From the NCBI RefSeq assembly GCF_004340785.1, contig NZ_SLXS01000004.1:62001-126000 (forward strand): a stretch of DNA of 64,000 nucleotides. The letters are read 5' to 3'. Of this stretch, positions 1 through 8,352 are shown piece after piece. Under the pieces are notes generated by a model. It did no database searches and had not been told where the DNA came from. It saw nothing but the letters and a program-made list of their open reading frames with translations. Made by a program: the position numbers and the translations under genes. The DNA is from Tumebacillus sp. BK434 (lineage in GTDB: Bacteria; Bacillota; Bacilli; Tumebacillales; Tumebacillaceae). The stretch's first letter is position 1, and the number at the start of each line of letters is the position of its first letter.

Positions 1-186
1 TTGGCTACATGGGGAAAGTATAATCCGACGAAACAGAAGCAAAGAGCTGTGCGCAACGAGGCAGCCACTACGCGCGAAGTCATTTGTAAGTGCGGTCATT
101 CGATGGTGATCCGCAAAAACAAGCAAGGCGTGTCATTTTACGGCTGCTCCCGTTTTCCGAATTGTCGACATACCACGTCAATCTAA
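1..186 (+). CDS. Topoisomerase-type zinc-ribbon C-terminus (probably partial)
   Basis: A 61-residue open frame begins with TTG at the first base of the window, so it is probably the C-terminal end of a longer protein cut by the window edge. The last 35 residues form a four-cysteine ribbon: a CxC pair (CKCG), then YGCSRFPNC. This matches the zf-C4 topoisomerase family, in which the G-x-F/Y-x-G-C-S-x-F/Y-P-x-C half is diagnostic. Such ribbons occur at the C-terminus of topoisomerase I and of many nuclease- or NERD-type proteins, so the ribbon alone does not give the protein's activity. The first 25 residues are basic and would suit nucleic-acid binding. A short free-standing zinc-ribbon protein starting at the TTG is the alternative; no ribosome site can be checked. 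Confidence 0.55.
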   Translation: MATWGKYNPTKQKQRAVRNEAATTREVICKCGHSMVIRKNKQGVSFYGCSRFPNCRHTTSI

Positions 187-214
187 AAGAAATCTCCCCC
201 CCTTTCTCAAGTTA

Positions 215-412
215 TCAATAAAAACTTGGGTGACTACCAACCTGACATGTGACTGTTTCAATATATTGCTGTTCAGCCGTTGCTAAGTGACCAAAAGCTG
301 AACCTGCGAAGGGGACGGTTTTTGTACTGTGATGCTTTAGCACTTCAATCCGTTCGGGTTGATCGCCGTACTGGTAGGTCGCAGCAATGAGTTGATATTC
401 CCATCGGTTATA
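215..412 (-). pseudogene. Start-less ORF fragment, unknown protein
   Basis: On the minus strand a frame of about 65 codons is open between a TAG at 413-415 and the TGA at 215-217. It reads like real protein, with segments such as YQYGDQPERIEVL and FAGSAFGHLATAEQ, but has no ATG/GTG/TTG with a ribosome site at its beginning. It is probably the 3' end of a gene whose 5' part was lost. I do not recognise the family. Confidence 0.25.
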
Positions 413-520
413 CTATACTGGATACAAGTGAGTTACGGAAAAGACCTAGTGTGTTCTTAGTCCGAGACCGTGTGTGTAGTCTCAAAAACATTGATATATC
501 AATGCATTTCCCAAGCAGAT

Positions 521-607
521 GGAGTACTGGTGTCTCTCCCGGTCTTCAAAACCGAGTGCGGCCTATGGTGTAGGCTGGGTGGGTACGATTTCCACGCACT
601 CCGGCCA
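521..607 (+). tRNA. tRNA-Sec (anticodon UCA), 5'-deleted, probable pseudogene
   Basis: The anticodon arm is clear: CGGT (540-543), the seven-base loop CTTCAAA with anticodon TCA at 546-548, then ACCG. A long variable arm typical of tRNA-Sec follows, with CGGCCTA pairing to TAGGCTG (seven pairs, one G-T). The T arm is GTGGG / TACGATT / TCCAC, with the conserved TTC of the loop changed to TAC. The 3' acceptor strand GCACTCC pairs with GGAGTAC at 521-527 except for one A-C mismatch, and CCA is encoded at 605-607. Only about 12 bases lie between the 5' acceptor strand and the anticodon stem, too few for a D arm. GGAG could have served both as acceptor and as D-stem sequence, so a deletion between short repeats would explain the loss. 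The deletion and the T-loop change suggest it no longer works. Confidence 0.6.
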
Positions 608-1042
608 AATCAACATCTTCTACATACAGTCTCGCGTTTTGGCATAGCCCACAGTCTGGGCGTTCGAACATGCTAATAGGTAGACTTTTTGATATGGCAA
701 AGGCGTCGTTTGACGCACGTTTGAGAGATCGTAAGGATTGGGTAGGCAGCGACTTTGACAAGGCATCGGAAATCTTTATCGCGGATTGAAAACGTGCGGG
801 CTGCACCGAGCGGACTGAGGTTGGACAAATTCTATAGATTCTTTTATTCTGAACATGCATTTGGAGCAGGAAGACGGAGGGTGGCGGCCCTATAATGTCC
901 TCCTGCTTTCTGTTGTTTGTTTGCATCTAGCATACGACAAGCTAGCGAAAATTTCTCCAGCAATGATAATGAGAAAGCCTCTCAATTTCTCTATCGTGAA
1001 AACAGAGCGACTACATAATATAGTGAGTAGTGAGGTGTAAAG

Positions 1043-2029
1043 ATGTTAAGTTCTTTACGGTATAAGCAGTTTGGACATCCTCTTGAAGTCTTGGAATTAG
1101 AGCAACGAGTGGATGTGCCACTTCATCCCGACGAAATAAGGGTTCGAATGCTGCTTAGTCCAATCAATCCTTCTGACCTAATTCCGATTCGAGGTGCCTA
1201 TAAACATCGAATCCAATTGCCAGCGATACCAGGATACGAAGGGGTTGGGGTTGTTGAGGGAATCGGTTCATCCGTCCCCACCACCCTCCTAGGCAAACGG
1301 GTTCTGCCTTTACGAGGTGAGGGAACTTGGCAACAGTACGTGAAAACGAAAGCCAATTATGCGATCCGCGTTCCCGATGAAATCGATGACGAAACAGCAA
1401 GCCAAATGTACATTAACCCTGTAACGGCATGGCTTATTTGTACAGAAGAATTACGGCTGAAATCTGATGACGTGCTGATTGTAAATGCTTGCGGGTCTGC
1501 GATTGGACGTATTTTTGCACAGTTTTCAAAGGTGTTTGGATACAAGTTGATTGCAGCAGTTAGAAATGATATCCATACCCAGGAACTGCAATCGCTAGGT
1601 GCTTGGGCTGTGATTAATACGTCTAAAGAATCACTTGTCAATAGGGTCAAAGAATTGACAGATGGGGTGGGGGCAACGGCAGGTATTGATAGCATTGGTG
1701 GGCAAGATGGGAACGAACTAATTGAGTGTATACGTGTAAACGGAACAGTATTAAGCATTGGTCTCTTGTCTGGCATCCAGATCGATTGGGCCAAAAAATC
1801 CAACATCACCGTGAAACCGTATTGGCTTAGACGATGGATCGAAGGAGCTTCCGATCTTCAGTGGCATAAAACATTTGATGACATATCTAACTTGCTCAAG
1901 GAGAAAAAACTGATAATCCAGACCGCAAGAGAACGCTTCGGTTTATCAGAGTATAAAAAAGCGATCCAATCTGCTGAATACCATGGTCTGAAGGGGAAAG
2001 TGCTCTTTGCACCTTCCTTATTCAAGTGA
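1043..2029 (+). CDS. MDR-family NAD(P)H-dependent oxidoreductase (enoyl-reductase/quinone-reductase-like)
   Basis: The 328-residue protein has the medium-chain dehydrogenase/reductase layout: an N-terminal GroES-like substrate domain (roughly residues 1-120) and a Rossmann domain (about 125-270). PINPSDL near residue 45 and PGYEGVGVV near residue 73 are typical of the zinc-free branch that includes mitochondrial-type 2-enoyl thioester reductases and quinone oxidoreductases. The nucleotide loop reads NACGSAIGR. The structural-zinc cysteine cluster of classical alcohol dehydrogenases is absent. A GAGGTG ribosome site lies about seven bases upstream of the ATG. It is likely a cytosolic reductase of an activated double bond or quinone; the substrate cannot be read from sequence. 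It stands alone in the AT-rich region between remnants. Confidence 0.75.
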   Translation: MLSSLRYKQFGHPLEVLELEQRVDVPLHPDEIRVRMLLSPINPSDLIPIRGAYKHRIQLPAIPGYEGVGVVEGIGSSVPTTLLGKRVLPLRGEGTWQQYVKTKANYAIRVPDEIDDETASQMYINPVTAWLICTEELRLKSDDVLIVNACGSAIGRIFAQFSKVFGYKLIAAVRNDIHTQELQSLGAWAVINTSKESLVNRVKELTDGVGATAGIDSIGGQDGNELIECIRVNGTVLSIGLLSGIQIDWAKKSNITVKPYWLRRWIEGASDLQWHKTFDDISNLLKEKKLIIQTARERFGLSEYKKAIQSAEYHGLKGKVLFAPSLFK

Positions 2030-2629
2030 CGGGGAATTTCCGAGGACCCCATATTTGTATTACGCTAGAGGCTCGTAATTTCTTGATTGAGGAACTAAAC
2101 AAGCGATTTGCAGAACATGGGGTAATGGAGCTGGGATAAATAAGTCATCGATTAATGATTGGAGATGTGCACAGCTTCCGGCGATACAGTGGTCGCGGAT
2201 TGAACAGGGGATCGTTCGATTCGTGCCTCCAATTCCCGCCTGTGATAAACCCTTGGAAGATTATTTATTAACAGCAGCCAGCCACGGGTGATTCGGGGCT
2301 GGTTGTTATTTTTGTTTGGACTACGGTGTTAACAATTGTACTAGCGGTGATTGGAATATATTTGTTTGATACGATCGATAATCTGCAGCAACTCCCCTTG
2401 TAAGGCATCGAAGTAGAAACGTCGTTGACAGACGTCGGTGGCGTTTTTAAGTTGATTGAAGCAAGCTGAGCGGGCTGCTCATCGGACAATTTGTGATTAC
2501 CACAATCCGCGTTTGCATACTTAGAGAGTATATGAACTTACGAGTAGGGAAGATCTGTACGGTGTCCACCTTGTTACTTGAAAATTTATATTATTTATGA
2601 TATTTGTAAAATATTACAAGGAGGTGTGT
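2030..2629. other. Intergenic stretch with peptide remnants
   Basis: No complete gene is visible. Directly after the oxidoreductase stop, another plus-strand frame (about 2027-2139) encodes a protein-like segment containing GPHICITLEARNFLIEE that ends at a TAA. A second frame (about 2270-2402) encodes one hydrophobic helix, VVIFVWTTVLTIVLAVIGIY, and stops at TAA 2400-2402. Neither has a start codon with a ribosome site. They look like eroded 3' ends of genes. Confidence 0.4.
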
Positions 2630-2899
2630 ATGACTATCCAATGGCACCAAGATGGGATGTCTTTCGATACGCTTCGCGAATCGCATGAATGGGCATATCA
2701 AGTCATATATAATGAAATTGGAAATCTTTACAACGGGTATATCACTTCCGATGAAAAAATCGCTTATACATTGGTGTTTGAACTGGTACGTTCAAACACC
2801 CCAATACCCAGATTTGAAGTCCATACTCAGATTGAGTTTGACACGCCTGAATCTGCTGTTTATAGGATTTGGGTGACCCCTACTAATGAGTGTATCTAA
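2630..2899 (+). CDS. Hypothetical small protein (89 aa)
   Basis: I place the start at ATG 2630 because AAGGAGGTG (2618-2626) lies at the right distance; a longer frame from 2597 has no ribosome site. The product is small, acidic and aromatic-rich, with MTIQWHQDGMSFDTL at its N-terminus and no signal peptide or membrane segment. Its predicted character is a single soluble alpha/beta domain. I do not recognise the family. It sits at the downstream edge of the AT-rich region, 47 bases before the next small gene, and the two could be co-transcribed. Confidence 0.5.
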   Translation: MTIQWHQDGMSFDTLRESHEWAYQVIYNEIGNLYNGYITSDEKIAYTLVFELVRSNTPIPRFEVHTQIEFDTPESAVYRIWVTPTNECI

Positions 2900-2946
2900 A
2901 ATGGCAATTAACCAAATTGTAAAGATTCACGAAGGATGCTATCTGG

Positions 2947-3264
2947 ATGTTGGTAGAACCCGCCCGGCACAAATCGATGTCGCTCACCAGCGTCATGACC
3001 TTGGAAAAGATCAGAGCCGGTGTGCTTTCGTTCCAAGATGCGTTAAAGGACGATGGCGAGTTTGCCATGGTCGGCAAGGGGACGGCTGCTGACGGACGTA
3101 ACTCGGAGCTGCGAGAAGAGCTGGCCATGCGTAATGAATACAAAGGCGATCCCGGTAAAGAGTCGAAAGTGGCACGAAAACAGATTGCCATGCTGCTCGG
3201 CGCCAGTCCGGATCACCCGGACGCGGAACTCGCACGCATTTTGCGCGAGTACGGTGGAATCTGA
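2947..3264 (+). CDS. Hypothetical small protein (105 aa)
   Basis: This 105-residue frame begins at ATG 2947 with a modest GAAGGA ten bases upstream; an internal ATG at 2977 is the alternative. From here base composition shifts to the GC-rich style of the rest of the window. The protein is helical and charged (segments EELAMRNEYKGDPGKESK and HPDAELARILREYGGI) with no membrane segment or catalytic motif that I recognise. A strong terminator follows its stop directly, which supports a real gene. Confidence 0.5.
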   Translation: MLVEPARHKSMSLTSVMTLEKIRAGVLSFQDALKDDGEFAMVGKGTAADGRNSELREELAMRNEYKGDPGKESKVARKQIAMLLGASPDHPDAELARILREYGGI

Positions 3265-3289
3265 CCGGGTGGTATCGCTTGCCGCACGA

Positions 3290-3318
3290 AAGCCCCGCTA
3301 TGAGCGGGGCTTTTTTTT
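3290..3318 (+). terminator. Rho-independent terminator after the 2947 gene
   Basis: AAGCCCCGC (3290-3298) and GCGGGGCTT (3304-3312) form a nine-pair GC-rich stem with loop TATGA, followed by a run of T. Confidence 0.85.
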
Positions 3319-3438
3319 GTGGATAAACAACAATCCCAGTTCGAAAAGACGGTGGAAACGTCGAGATTGCGCATGTCTTCTTCCTTAATGAAAAAGTTCG
3401 CCAATCTTCAACACCTCCTATTACCCTATATATTGACA

Positions 3439-3472
3439 TAAAAAGACCACCCTTTGAAAAGACAGGGTGGTC
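3439..3472 (-). terminator. Terminator of the MmpL gene
   Basis: GACCACCCT (3445-3453) and AGGGTGGTC (3464-3472) form a stem. On the minus strand it is followed by CTTTTTATG, seven bases past the exporter's stop codon. Confidence 0.8.
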
Positions 3473-3478
3473 GGCACA

Positions 3479-5584
3479 TCACGATTTCTCTTTTTCAAAC
3501 AATACGAGCAAAGCAGGCATCAAGATCCCGCGGATCAGGAACGTGTCGAGCAGAATCCCGATCGCCACGATAAAGCCGAACACGAACAAGAGTTGGATCG
3601 GCATCGTCATCAGGACGGCGAACGTCGCCGCGAGCAGGAAGCCGGCGGAGGAGATGACGCCGCCGGTGGTGGAGACGGCGATTTCGATCGCCGTTTTGAC
3701 CGAATGTTTGCGGCGCTCTTCCATGTAGCGGGAGATCAGGATGATATTATAGTCGATCCCAAGCGCCACGAGGAACACGAAGGAGTAGAGCGGCACGCGG
3801 TTGCTGACCGCGTCGATGTCGAAGATGAGATCGGTCAGGAACATGCCAAGTCCGAGCGCCGACAGGAAGGACAGCAGGATCGTGCCCATCATCAGGAGCG
3901 GAACTTTCAGCGAACGGGTGATAAAGATCAGCATCCCGAAGATCAGCACGGTCTCCAGCAGCACGATCACGATCAGGTCGCGGTTATTGGTAGTGCGGTC
4001 GTCGACTTGGGTTGCCGTTTCACCTGCGAAATACAAGGAGCCGTTTAAGCCGCTTTGCTCGACCAGCGCGGACGCATCATCGCGCATCTGCTCCAGGGCA
4101 TCCATCGTTTCTTCCGCATACGGGCTTTCGTCGAAGGTGAGGCTGTATTTCACCGCCTGGCCGTCTTCGGTGACCCCGCCTGCGCGGACGGAGTTGACCA
4201 AGGGCTGGTCGGCCAGGAGGTCGCGCAGTTTGTCTTGATCGGCTTGCGACAGCTTCGCGTCCGACTGGAACAGCACGGTTGTCGGCGCCAGGTCGCCTTT
4301 TTCGAATTTGGCTTCGAGGATTTCGTAGCCGACGCGGGACTGCATGTCGGCCGGGAACGATTTCATCGTGTCGAACTCGTAGTTCAGATTGAACAGATTG
4401 GAGGCGGACAACACCAGCAGGAGCAGGATCGACAGCGCGGAGAGCAGCGGCTTTTTCGTGACAAAGCGGCCGGCTTTGCTCCAGAAGGAGTTGCGGGTGA
4501 TCAGCTCATCGCCCATTTTCGGGACTTTCGGCCAGAACGATTTGCGGCCGAACAGGGTGAACAGGGCGGGCACCAAGGTGACCGAGGCGATCATGATCAC
4601 GAACATCGCCGTCCCGAAGATCGGGGCGAAGTTGCGGTAGTCGCCAAATTCGGCGAAGAACAGCACGAGCATGGCGATCAGCACGGTGCCGCCGGAGAAG
4701 AAGACCGGGAGACCGGTTTCGCGCATCGCGAACTTCATCGCGTCGAATTTGCTGTCGTGATGTTTCAGTTCTTCGCGGAAACGAGACAACACGAACAGCG
4801 AGTAGTCGGTGATCGCCGCAAAGAGCAGGATCGACATGATCGAGGAGGACTGGGAGGCGATCTCCAGTCCGGCCAGTCCCCACAGCCCGAGCAGCTGGTT
4901 GACGACTTCATACACAAACGCCGCAGCGACCAGCGGAATCAGGGCGAGGAGCGGCGAGCGGTAGATGACGATCAGCAGCACCAGGATCAGTCCGACCGTC
5001 GAGAGCAGCAGCACGATGTCGGCGCGCGAGAACAGGTCCAGCGTGTCGACGGCGATGCCGGCCGGGCCGGTAATGTAGGTGGTCACGCCGGTCGATTGCT
5101 CGGCCACCGCGTGCACCTGTTCGAGCCGGTCGCGCAACTCGCTGTTTTCCAGCTCCGAGTCGAACGTGATCGGCACGACGGCGGTCGTTTTGTCTTCCGA
5201 GAAAAAGCCGGCAGCCGCTTGCGGCGGCAATTCGGCGAAGGAGATGATCGACTGCAGGCCTGCGATCTGTTTCGCGCGAATGTCGTCGAGCACTGCGGAG
5301 ACGTCGGCTGTCTGCAGTTCCCCTGCTTTCGCTTGAAACACGAGCAAGGCGGGGATCTCGTCGCTGCCTTGGAACTGCTCATCCAGTTTCATCTGGGCGA
5401 TGACCGAAGGGGCGTCTTTGGGCAGGGAATCAACATTGGAAACTTCAAATTCTTTGGCACCTGGCACAAAGACGGCCAAGAGCATCGTGATGACCAGCCA
5501 GAGGGAGAGGGTGGTCCACATGCCTTTTCGGGTGCTTGTATAGTCGGTAATCTTGCGAAGGACGGTCTTCACGGTCCGTTCCAC
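3479..5584 (-). CDS. MMPL/RND-family transporter
   Basis: The 701-residue protein has two repeats, each a membrane helix, a large extracytoplasmic loop and a bundle of five more helices, which is the MMPL half-RND fold. A first helix near residues 25-42 (LWLVITMLLAVFVPG) precedes the loop at about 45-180. Further helices run through about residues 185-350 and again from 530 to the end. Repeats LFAAITDYSLFVLSRFREE and LVALGIDYNIILISRYMEE carry the conserved D-Y pair of the proton relay. Gram-positive members export lipids, peptides or drugs at the cytoplasmic membrane. It is transcribed after a TetR gene with a two-site operator in between, so induction by an exported compound is likely. An accessory role for the NRPS product 14 kb away is possible but unsupported. 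Confidence 0.85.
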   Translation of the reverse strand: MERTVKTVLRKITDYTSTRKGMWTTLSLWLVITMLLAVFVPGAKEFEVSNVDSLPKDAPSVIAQMKLDEQFQGSDEIPALLVFQAKAGELQTADVSAVLDDIRAKQIAGLQSIISFAELPPQAAAGFFSEDKTTAVVPITFDSELENSELRDRLEQVHAVAEQSTGVTTYITGPAGIAVDTLDLFSRADIVLLLSTVGLILVLLIVIYRSPLLALIPLVAAAFVYEVVNQLLGLWGLAGLEIASQSSSIMSILLFAAITDYSLFVLSRFREELKHHDSKFDAMKFAMRETGLPVFFSGGTVLIAMLVLFFAEFGDYRNFAPIFGTAMFVIMIASVTLVPALFTLFGRKSFWPKVPKMGDELITRNSFWSKAGRFVTKKPLLSALSILLLLVLSASNLFNLNYEFDTMKSFPADMQSRVGYEILEAKFEKGDLAPTTVLFQSDAKLSQADQDKLRDLLADQPLVNSVRAGGVTEDGQAVKYSLTFDESPYAEETMDALEQMRDDASALVEQSGLNGSLYFAGETATQVDDRTTNNRDLIVIVLLETVLIFGMLIFITRSLKVPLLMMGTILLSFLSALGLGMFLTDLIFDIDAVSNRVPLYSFVFLVALGIDYNIILISRYMEERRKHSVKTAIEIAVSTTGGVISSAGFLLAATFAVLMTMPIQLLFVFGFIVAIGILLDTFLIRGILMPALLVLFEKEKS

Positions 5585-5601
5585 CTTTCTAAAAATAAAA
5601 A

Positions 5602-5648
5602 TGACACTTGTGTCACCCTCATTATGTGCAAAGGTGACACAAGTGTCA
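5602..5648 (-). promoter_or_regulatory. MmpL promoter with paired TetR-type operators
   Basis: Two 14-bp near-palindromes, TGACACTTGTGTCA (5602-5615) and TGACACAAGTGTCA (5635-5648), are reverse complements of each other with centres 33 bp apart. Read on the minus strand, the upstream one overlaps a perfect -35 TTGACA (5644-5649). A 17-base spacer leads to -10 CATAAT (5621-5626), and the second palindrome covers the transcription start. A TetR-family repressor bound to both would block the promoter. The regulator at 5653-6225 is the obvious ligand. Confidence 0.8.
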
Positions 5649-5652
5649 ATTA

Positions 5653-6225
5653 TTATTTGGTGAGCATTCCGTGGCAGAGCATCTCTTTGATCGAGCGAAT
5701 CCAGTCCTCATGCGGAATGCCAAAATGATTGGGGATGTTGATCGTCTGAAAGATCATGCCGAGGATCAGACCGTCCGGCAGATTGGTGTTCAACAACCGT
5801 TCTTGGCGGCCCAGTTGGAGAAATCCGTGCAGCATTTGATATAAGCTGCGATGGAATTCGTCGATCTTTTGCTGGTTCTCCGTCGCTTTTGGGGTGGCTT
5901 CACGGGGCATCTGATGGACGCGGCTCATGATTTGATGGATCATGCTATGTTGGAAGATCACATCGATCAGATAGTCAAACTGCGCCGCAAACCCGTCTTG
6001 CTCGGGAATCTGGCGGAACTGGTCGAGGACTTTGTCGACTTCGTACGTCATGTAGTCGGAGATGAGATCTTCCTTGTTCTCATAGTATTTGTACAGCGTG
6101 CCGCGTGAGACTTCGAGTTTTTCAGCCAAAGTCCCAAAGGTCAGGCTCTCGTAGCCATGTGTGAGCAGCTGGTCTCGCACTTCTTCGAATAATTGCTCTG
6201 TCGTAAACTTTCTTTCCCGTGCCAC
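5653..6225 (-). CDS. TetR/AcrR-family transcriptional regulator
   Basis: I choose GTG 6225 as the start because GGAGGTG lies five bases upstream; the frame is open further 5' but without a ribosome site. The 190-residue protein begins with a TetR helix-turn-helix: FTTEQLFEEVRDQLL, then LTFGTLAEKLEVSRGTLYKYYENKEDL, the hallmark of the family. The remaining 130 residues form the ligand-binding helical domain, which is not conserved enough to suggest an inducer. It lies directly upstream of the MMPL transporter on the same strand, with a promoter and two matching palindromes between them, and therefore most likely represses that exporter. Confidence 0.9.
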   Translation of the reverse strand: MARERKFTTEQLFEEVRDQLLTHGYESLTFGTLAEKLEVSRGTLYKYYENKEDLISDYMTYEVDKVLDQFRQIPEQDGFAAQFDYLIDVIFQHSMIHQIMSRVHQMPREATPKATENQQKIDEFHRSLYQMLHGFLQLGRQERLLNTNLPDGLILGMIFQTINIPNHFGIPHEDWIRSIKEMLCHGMLTK

Positions 6226-6310
6226 TGGCGCACCTCCGTTGAAAAAACTCTCTACTGGTATCATAGGGAGTTTTGCGGGAATTAACAACAATCTCTGTGC
6301 GTTCTCGATA

Positions 6311-6373
6311 TTGACATAAAAAGGGTAAGATGTTATAAAAAAATTACTGGCACTCGACATGTAAGAGTGCTAA
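6311..6373 (+). promoter_or_regulatory. htpG promoter with CIRCE-like HrcA operator
   Basis: A vegetative promoter is evident: TTGACA (6311-6316), a 17-base spacer and TATAAA (6334-6339). Just downstream is an inverted repeat, CTGGCACTC (6347-6355), nine bases, then GAGTGCTAA (6365-6373). The CIRCE consensus is TTAGCACTC-N9-GAGTGCTAA; the right arm is perfect and the left arm matches at seven of nine positions. Repression by HrcA, relieved on heat shock, is the inference. Confidence 0.85.
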
Positions 6374-6412
6374 CAAGTGGAGAACGTTCACGATTCGAAG
6401 GGGAGAATGGAC

Positions 6413-8287
6413 ATGGAAAAAAAGCAATTTCAAGCCGAATCCAAACGACTGCTGGAAATGATGATCAACTCCATCTACACGCAAAAGGAGATCTTTCTCC
6501 GCGAGTTGATCTCCAACGCGAGCGATGCAATTGATAAGATCTACTATAAAGCGTTAACCGACTCGTCGTTGGTCTTCGATAACGACAGCTATTTCATCAA
6601 AATCACTCCGGATAAGGAGAACCGCACGCTGACCATCCGCGACACCGGCGTGGGTATGACGGCAGAAGATCTGGAGAACAACCTCGGCGTCATCGCGAAA
6701 AGCGGATCGCTGGCGTTCAAACAGGAGCACGAAGCGAAAGACGGCCATGATCTGATCGGGCAGTTTGGCGTTGGTTTCTACTCCGCGTTTATGGTCGCCG
6801 ATGAAGTGATCGTGACCAGCCGCGCGCTCGGCAGCGATCAAGCGTACAAGTGGGTTTCAACCGGCACGGAAGGTTACACGATCGAACCGGCTGCGCAGGA
6901 CGAGGTCGGCACGGAGATCGTGCTGAAGATCAAGGACAACACGGAAGACGAGAACTACGATGAGTTCCTCGACCAATACCGCGTGAAGGCGCTGATCAAG
7001 AAGTATTCCGACTTCATTCGCTACCCGATCAAGATGGATTTCTCGGGCAAGCGTCCCGTCGAAGGCAGCGACACCGAGTTTGAAGATTTTGCAGAGGAAC
7101 AAGTGGTCAACTCGATGGTGCCGATCTGGCGCAAGAACAAAAACGAGCTGACGACGGAAGATTACGAGGCGTTCTACAACGAGAAGCGCTACGGCTGGGA
7201 CAAGCCGCTGAAGCACGTCCACCTCAGCGTGGAAGGCGCGGTGACCTACCAGTCGATCCTCTTCATCCCGGAAAACGTGCCGTACGACTACTATTCGAAG
7301 GAATTTGAAAAAGGGCTGGAGCTGTATTCGAACGGCGTCCTGATCATGAACAAATGCTCCGACCTGCTGCCCGACCACTTCAGCTTTGTCAAAGGGATGG
7401 TCGATTCGGACTCCCTGTCGCTGAACATTTCCCGTGAAATGCTGCAGCATGACCGCCAGTTGAAGCTGATCGCGAAAAACATCGCCAGCAAGATCAAGAG
7501 CAACCTGCAGAGCATGTTGAACAACGAGCGGGAGAACTACGAGAAGTTCTTCAAGTCGTTCGGCCGCCAGCTGAAATTCGGCGCGTACAGCGATTTTGGG
7601 GCGCAGAAGGACACGCTGCAAGACCTGCTGCTGTTCTACTCCTCGAAAGACAAGCAGCTCGTGACCTTGGATGAATACGTGTCGAGAATGCCGGAGGAAC
7701 AAACATACATCTACTACGCGACAGGCGAATCGATCGAGCGCATCGAAAAGTCGCCGCAGGCGGAAGTGGTGCTCGACAAAGGCTACGAACTGCTCTACTT
7801 CACCGACGACATCGACGAGTTCGCGATCAAATCGCTGCGCAACTACAAGGAGAAGTGGTTCAAGAACGTCTCCAGCGGCGACCTCGGCATCGAAGCGGAG
7901 GAGACGCAGTCGGAGGAAGAGCAGCTGGAGCACAAAGACCTGTTCGACTACATGAAGGAGCAGCTGTCCGGCAAGGTGTCTGACGTGCGCGCCTCCAAAC
8001 GCCTGAAATCGCACCCTGTCTGTCTGTCCACCGAAGGCGAAGTGACGATCGAGATGGAAAAAGTTCTCAACGCGATGCCGAACAGCTCCGGCGTGAAAGC
8101 GAACAAAGTGCTGGAGATCAACCCGCAGCACGATGTGTTCCAGTCGCTGCAGGCGGCGTTTGAAAACGACAAAGAGAAGCTCAACCTGTATACCGCCCTG
8201 CTTTACAACCAAGCCTTGCTGATCGAAGGCTTGCAAGTGGAGGACCCGGTGGAGTTCACGAACGGCATCTGCAAAATTATGGTATAA
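6413..8287 (+). CDS. htpG: Molecular chaperone HtpG (Hsp90)
   Basis: This is an Hsp90-family ATPase of 624 residues, the usual bacterial length. The N-terminal GHKL nucleotide-binding domain shows [15 protein letters not shown] with the catalytic Glu and Asn, DTGVGMT and [15 protein letters not shown]. The middle domain (about 220-480) and the C-terminal dimerisation domain follow without interruption. I place the start at ATG 6413, seven bases after AAGGGGAG; ATG 6407 is too close to the ribosome site. The protein works in the cytosol as a dimer assisting folding of client proteins. A CIRCE-like operator lies upstream, whereas the Bacillus subtilis htpG gene is not controlled that way. It is monocistronic, with a hairpin behind it. 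Confidence 0.97.
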   Translation: MEKKQFQAESKRLLEMMINSIYTQKEIFLRELISNASDAIDKIYYKALTDSSLVFDNDSYFIKITPDKENRTLTIRDTGVGMTAEDLENNLGVIAKSGSLAFKQEHEAKDGHDLIGQFGVGFYSAFMVADEVIVTSRALGSDQAYKWVSTGTEGYTIEPAAQDEVGTEIVLKIKDNTEDENYDEFLDQYRVKALIKKYSDFIRYPIKMDFSGKRPVEGSDTEFEDFAEEQVVNSMVPIWRKNKNELTTEDYEAFYNEKRYGWDKPLKHVHLSVEGAVTYQSILFIPENVPYDYYSKEFEKGLELYSNGVLIMNKCSDLLPDHFSFVKGMVDSDSLSLNISREMLQHDRQLKLIAKNIASKIKSNLQSMLNNERENYEKFFKSFGRQLKFGAYSDFGAQKDTLQDLLLFYSSKDKQLVTLDEYVSRMPEEQTYIYYATGESIERIEKSPQAEVVLDKGYELLYFTDDIDEFAIKSLRNYKEKWFKNVSSGDLGIEAEETQSEEEQLEHKDLFDYMKEQLSGKVSDVRASKRLKSHPVCLSTEGEVTIEMEKVLNAMPNSSGVKANKVLEINPQHDVFQSLQAAFENDKEKLNLYTALLYNQALLIEGLQVEDPVEFTNGICKIMV

Positions 8288-8299
8288 TCGTCAACAAGC

Positions 8300-8330
8300 A
8301 CAGCACCCCGTTGCGGGTGCTGTTTGCATT
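8300..8330 (+). terminator. Hairpin after htpG
   Basis: ACAGCACCC (8300-8308) pairs with GGGTGCTGT (8315-8323), followed by a short T-rich tract (TTTGCATTT). The T run is weak, so read-through into the next gene is possible. Confidence 0.6.
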
Positions 8331-8352
8331 TCCTGTATCGGGAGGGAGTCTC

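Larger units (their letters stand above)
187..1042. other. AT-rich stretch without an intact gene; holds remnants
   Basis: No frame here has both a ribosome site and a recognisable product. The stretch is richer in AT than the chromosome after 3 kb. It contains a minus-strand open frame without a start codon (215-412), a 5'-deleted selenocysteine tRNA (521-607) and a 39-codon frame at 670-789 with no ribosome site. I read it as decayed, possibly transferred DNA. The last 100 bases should hold the promoter of the oxidoreductase at 1043, but I see no convincing -35/-10 pair. Confidence 0.5.

Noticed and set aside
670-789. 39-codon frame starting MLIGRLFDMAK
   Set aside because: No ribosome site and no recognisable family; treated as part of the decayed stretch.
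855-1040. 61-codon frame just before the oxidoreductase
   Set aside because: No ribosome site, and its 3' end occupies the probable promoter region.
3213-3404. Minus-strand 63-codon frame with TTG start and good AGGAGGTG site
   Set aside because: It runs through the strong terminator at 3290-3318 and into the opposite gene, and its composition after residue 30 is the antisense of that gene. A shorter real peptide is not excluded.
4055-5728. Long plus-strand frame opposite the MMPL transporter
   Set aside because: The composition is typical of the antisense of a membrane-protein gene, there are no motifs, and the promoter, operator and terminator all belong to the minus strand.
6857-8236. 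Long minus-strand frame opposite htpG
   Set aside because: Low-complexity antisense shadow; HtpG is unambiguous on the plus strand.
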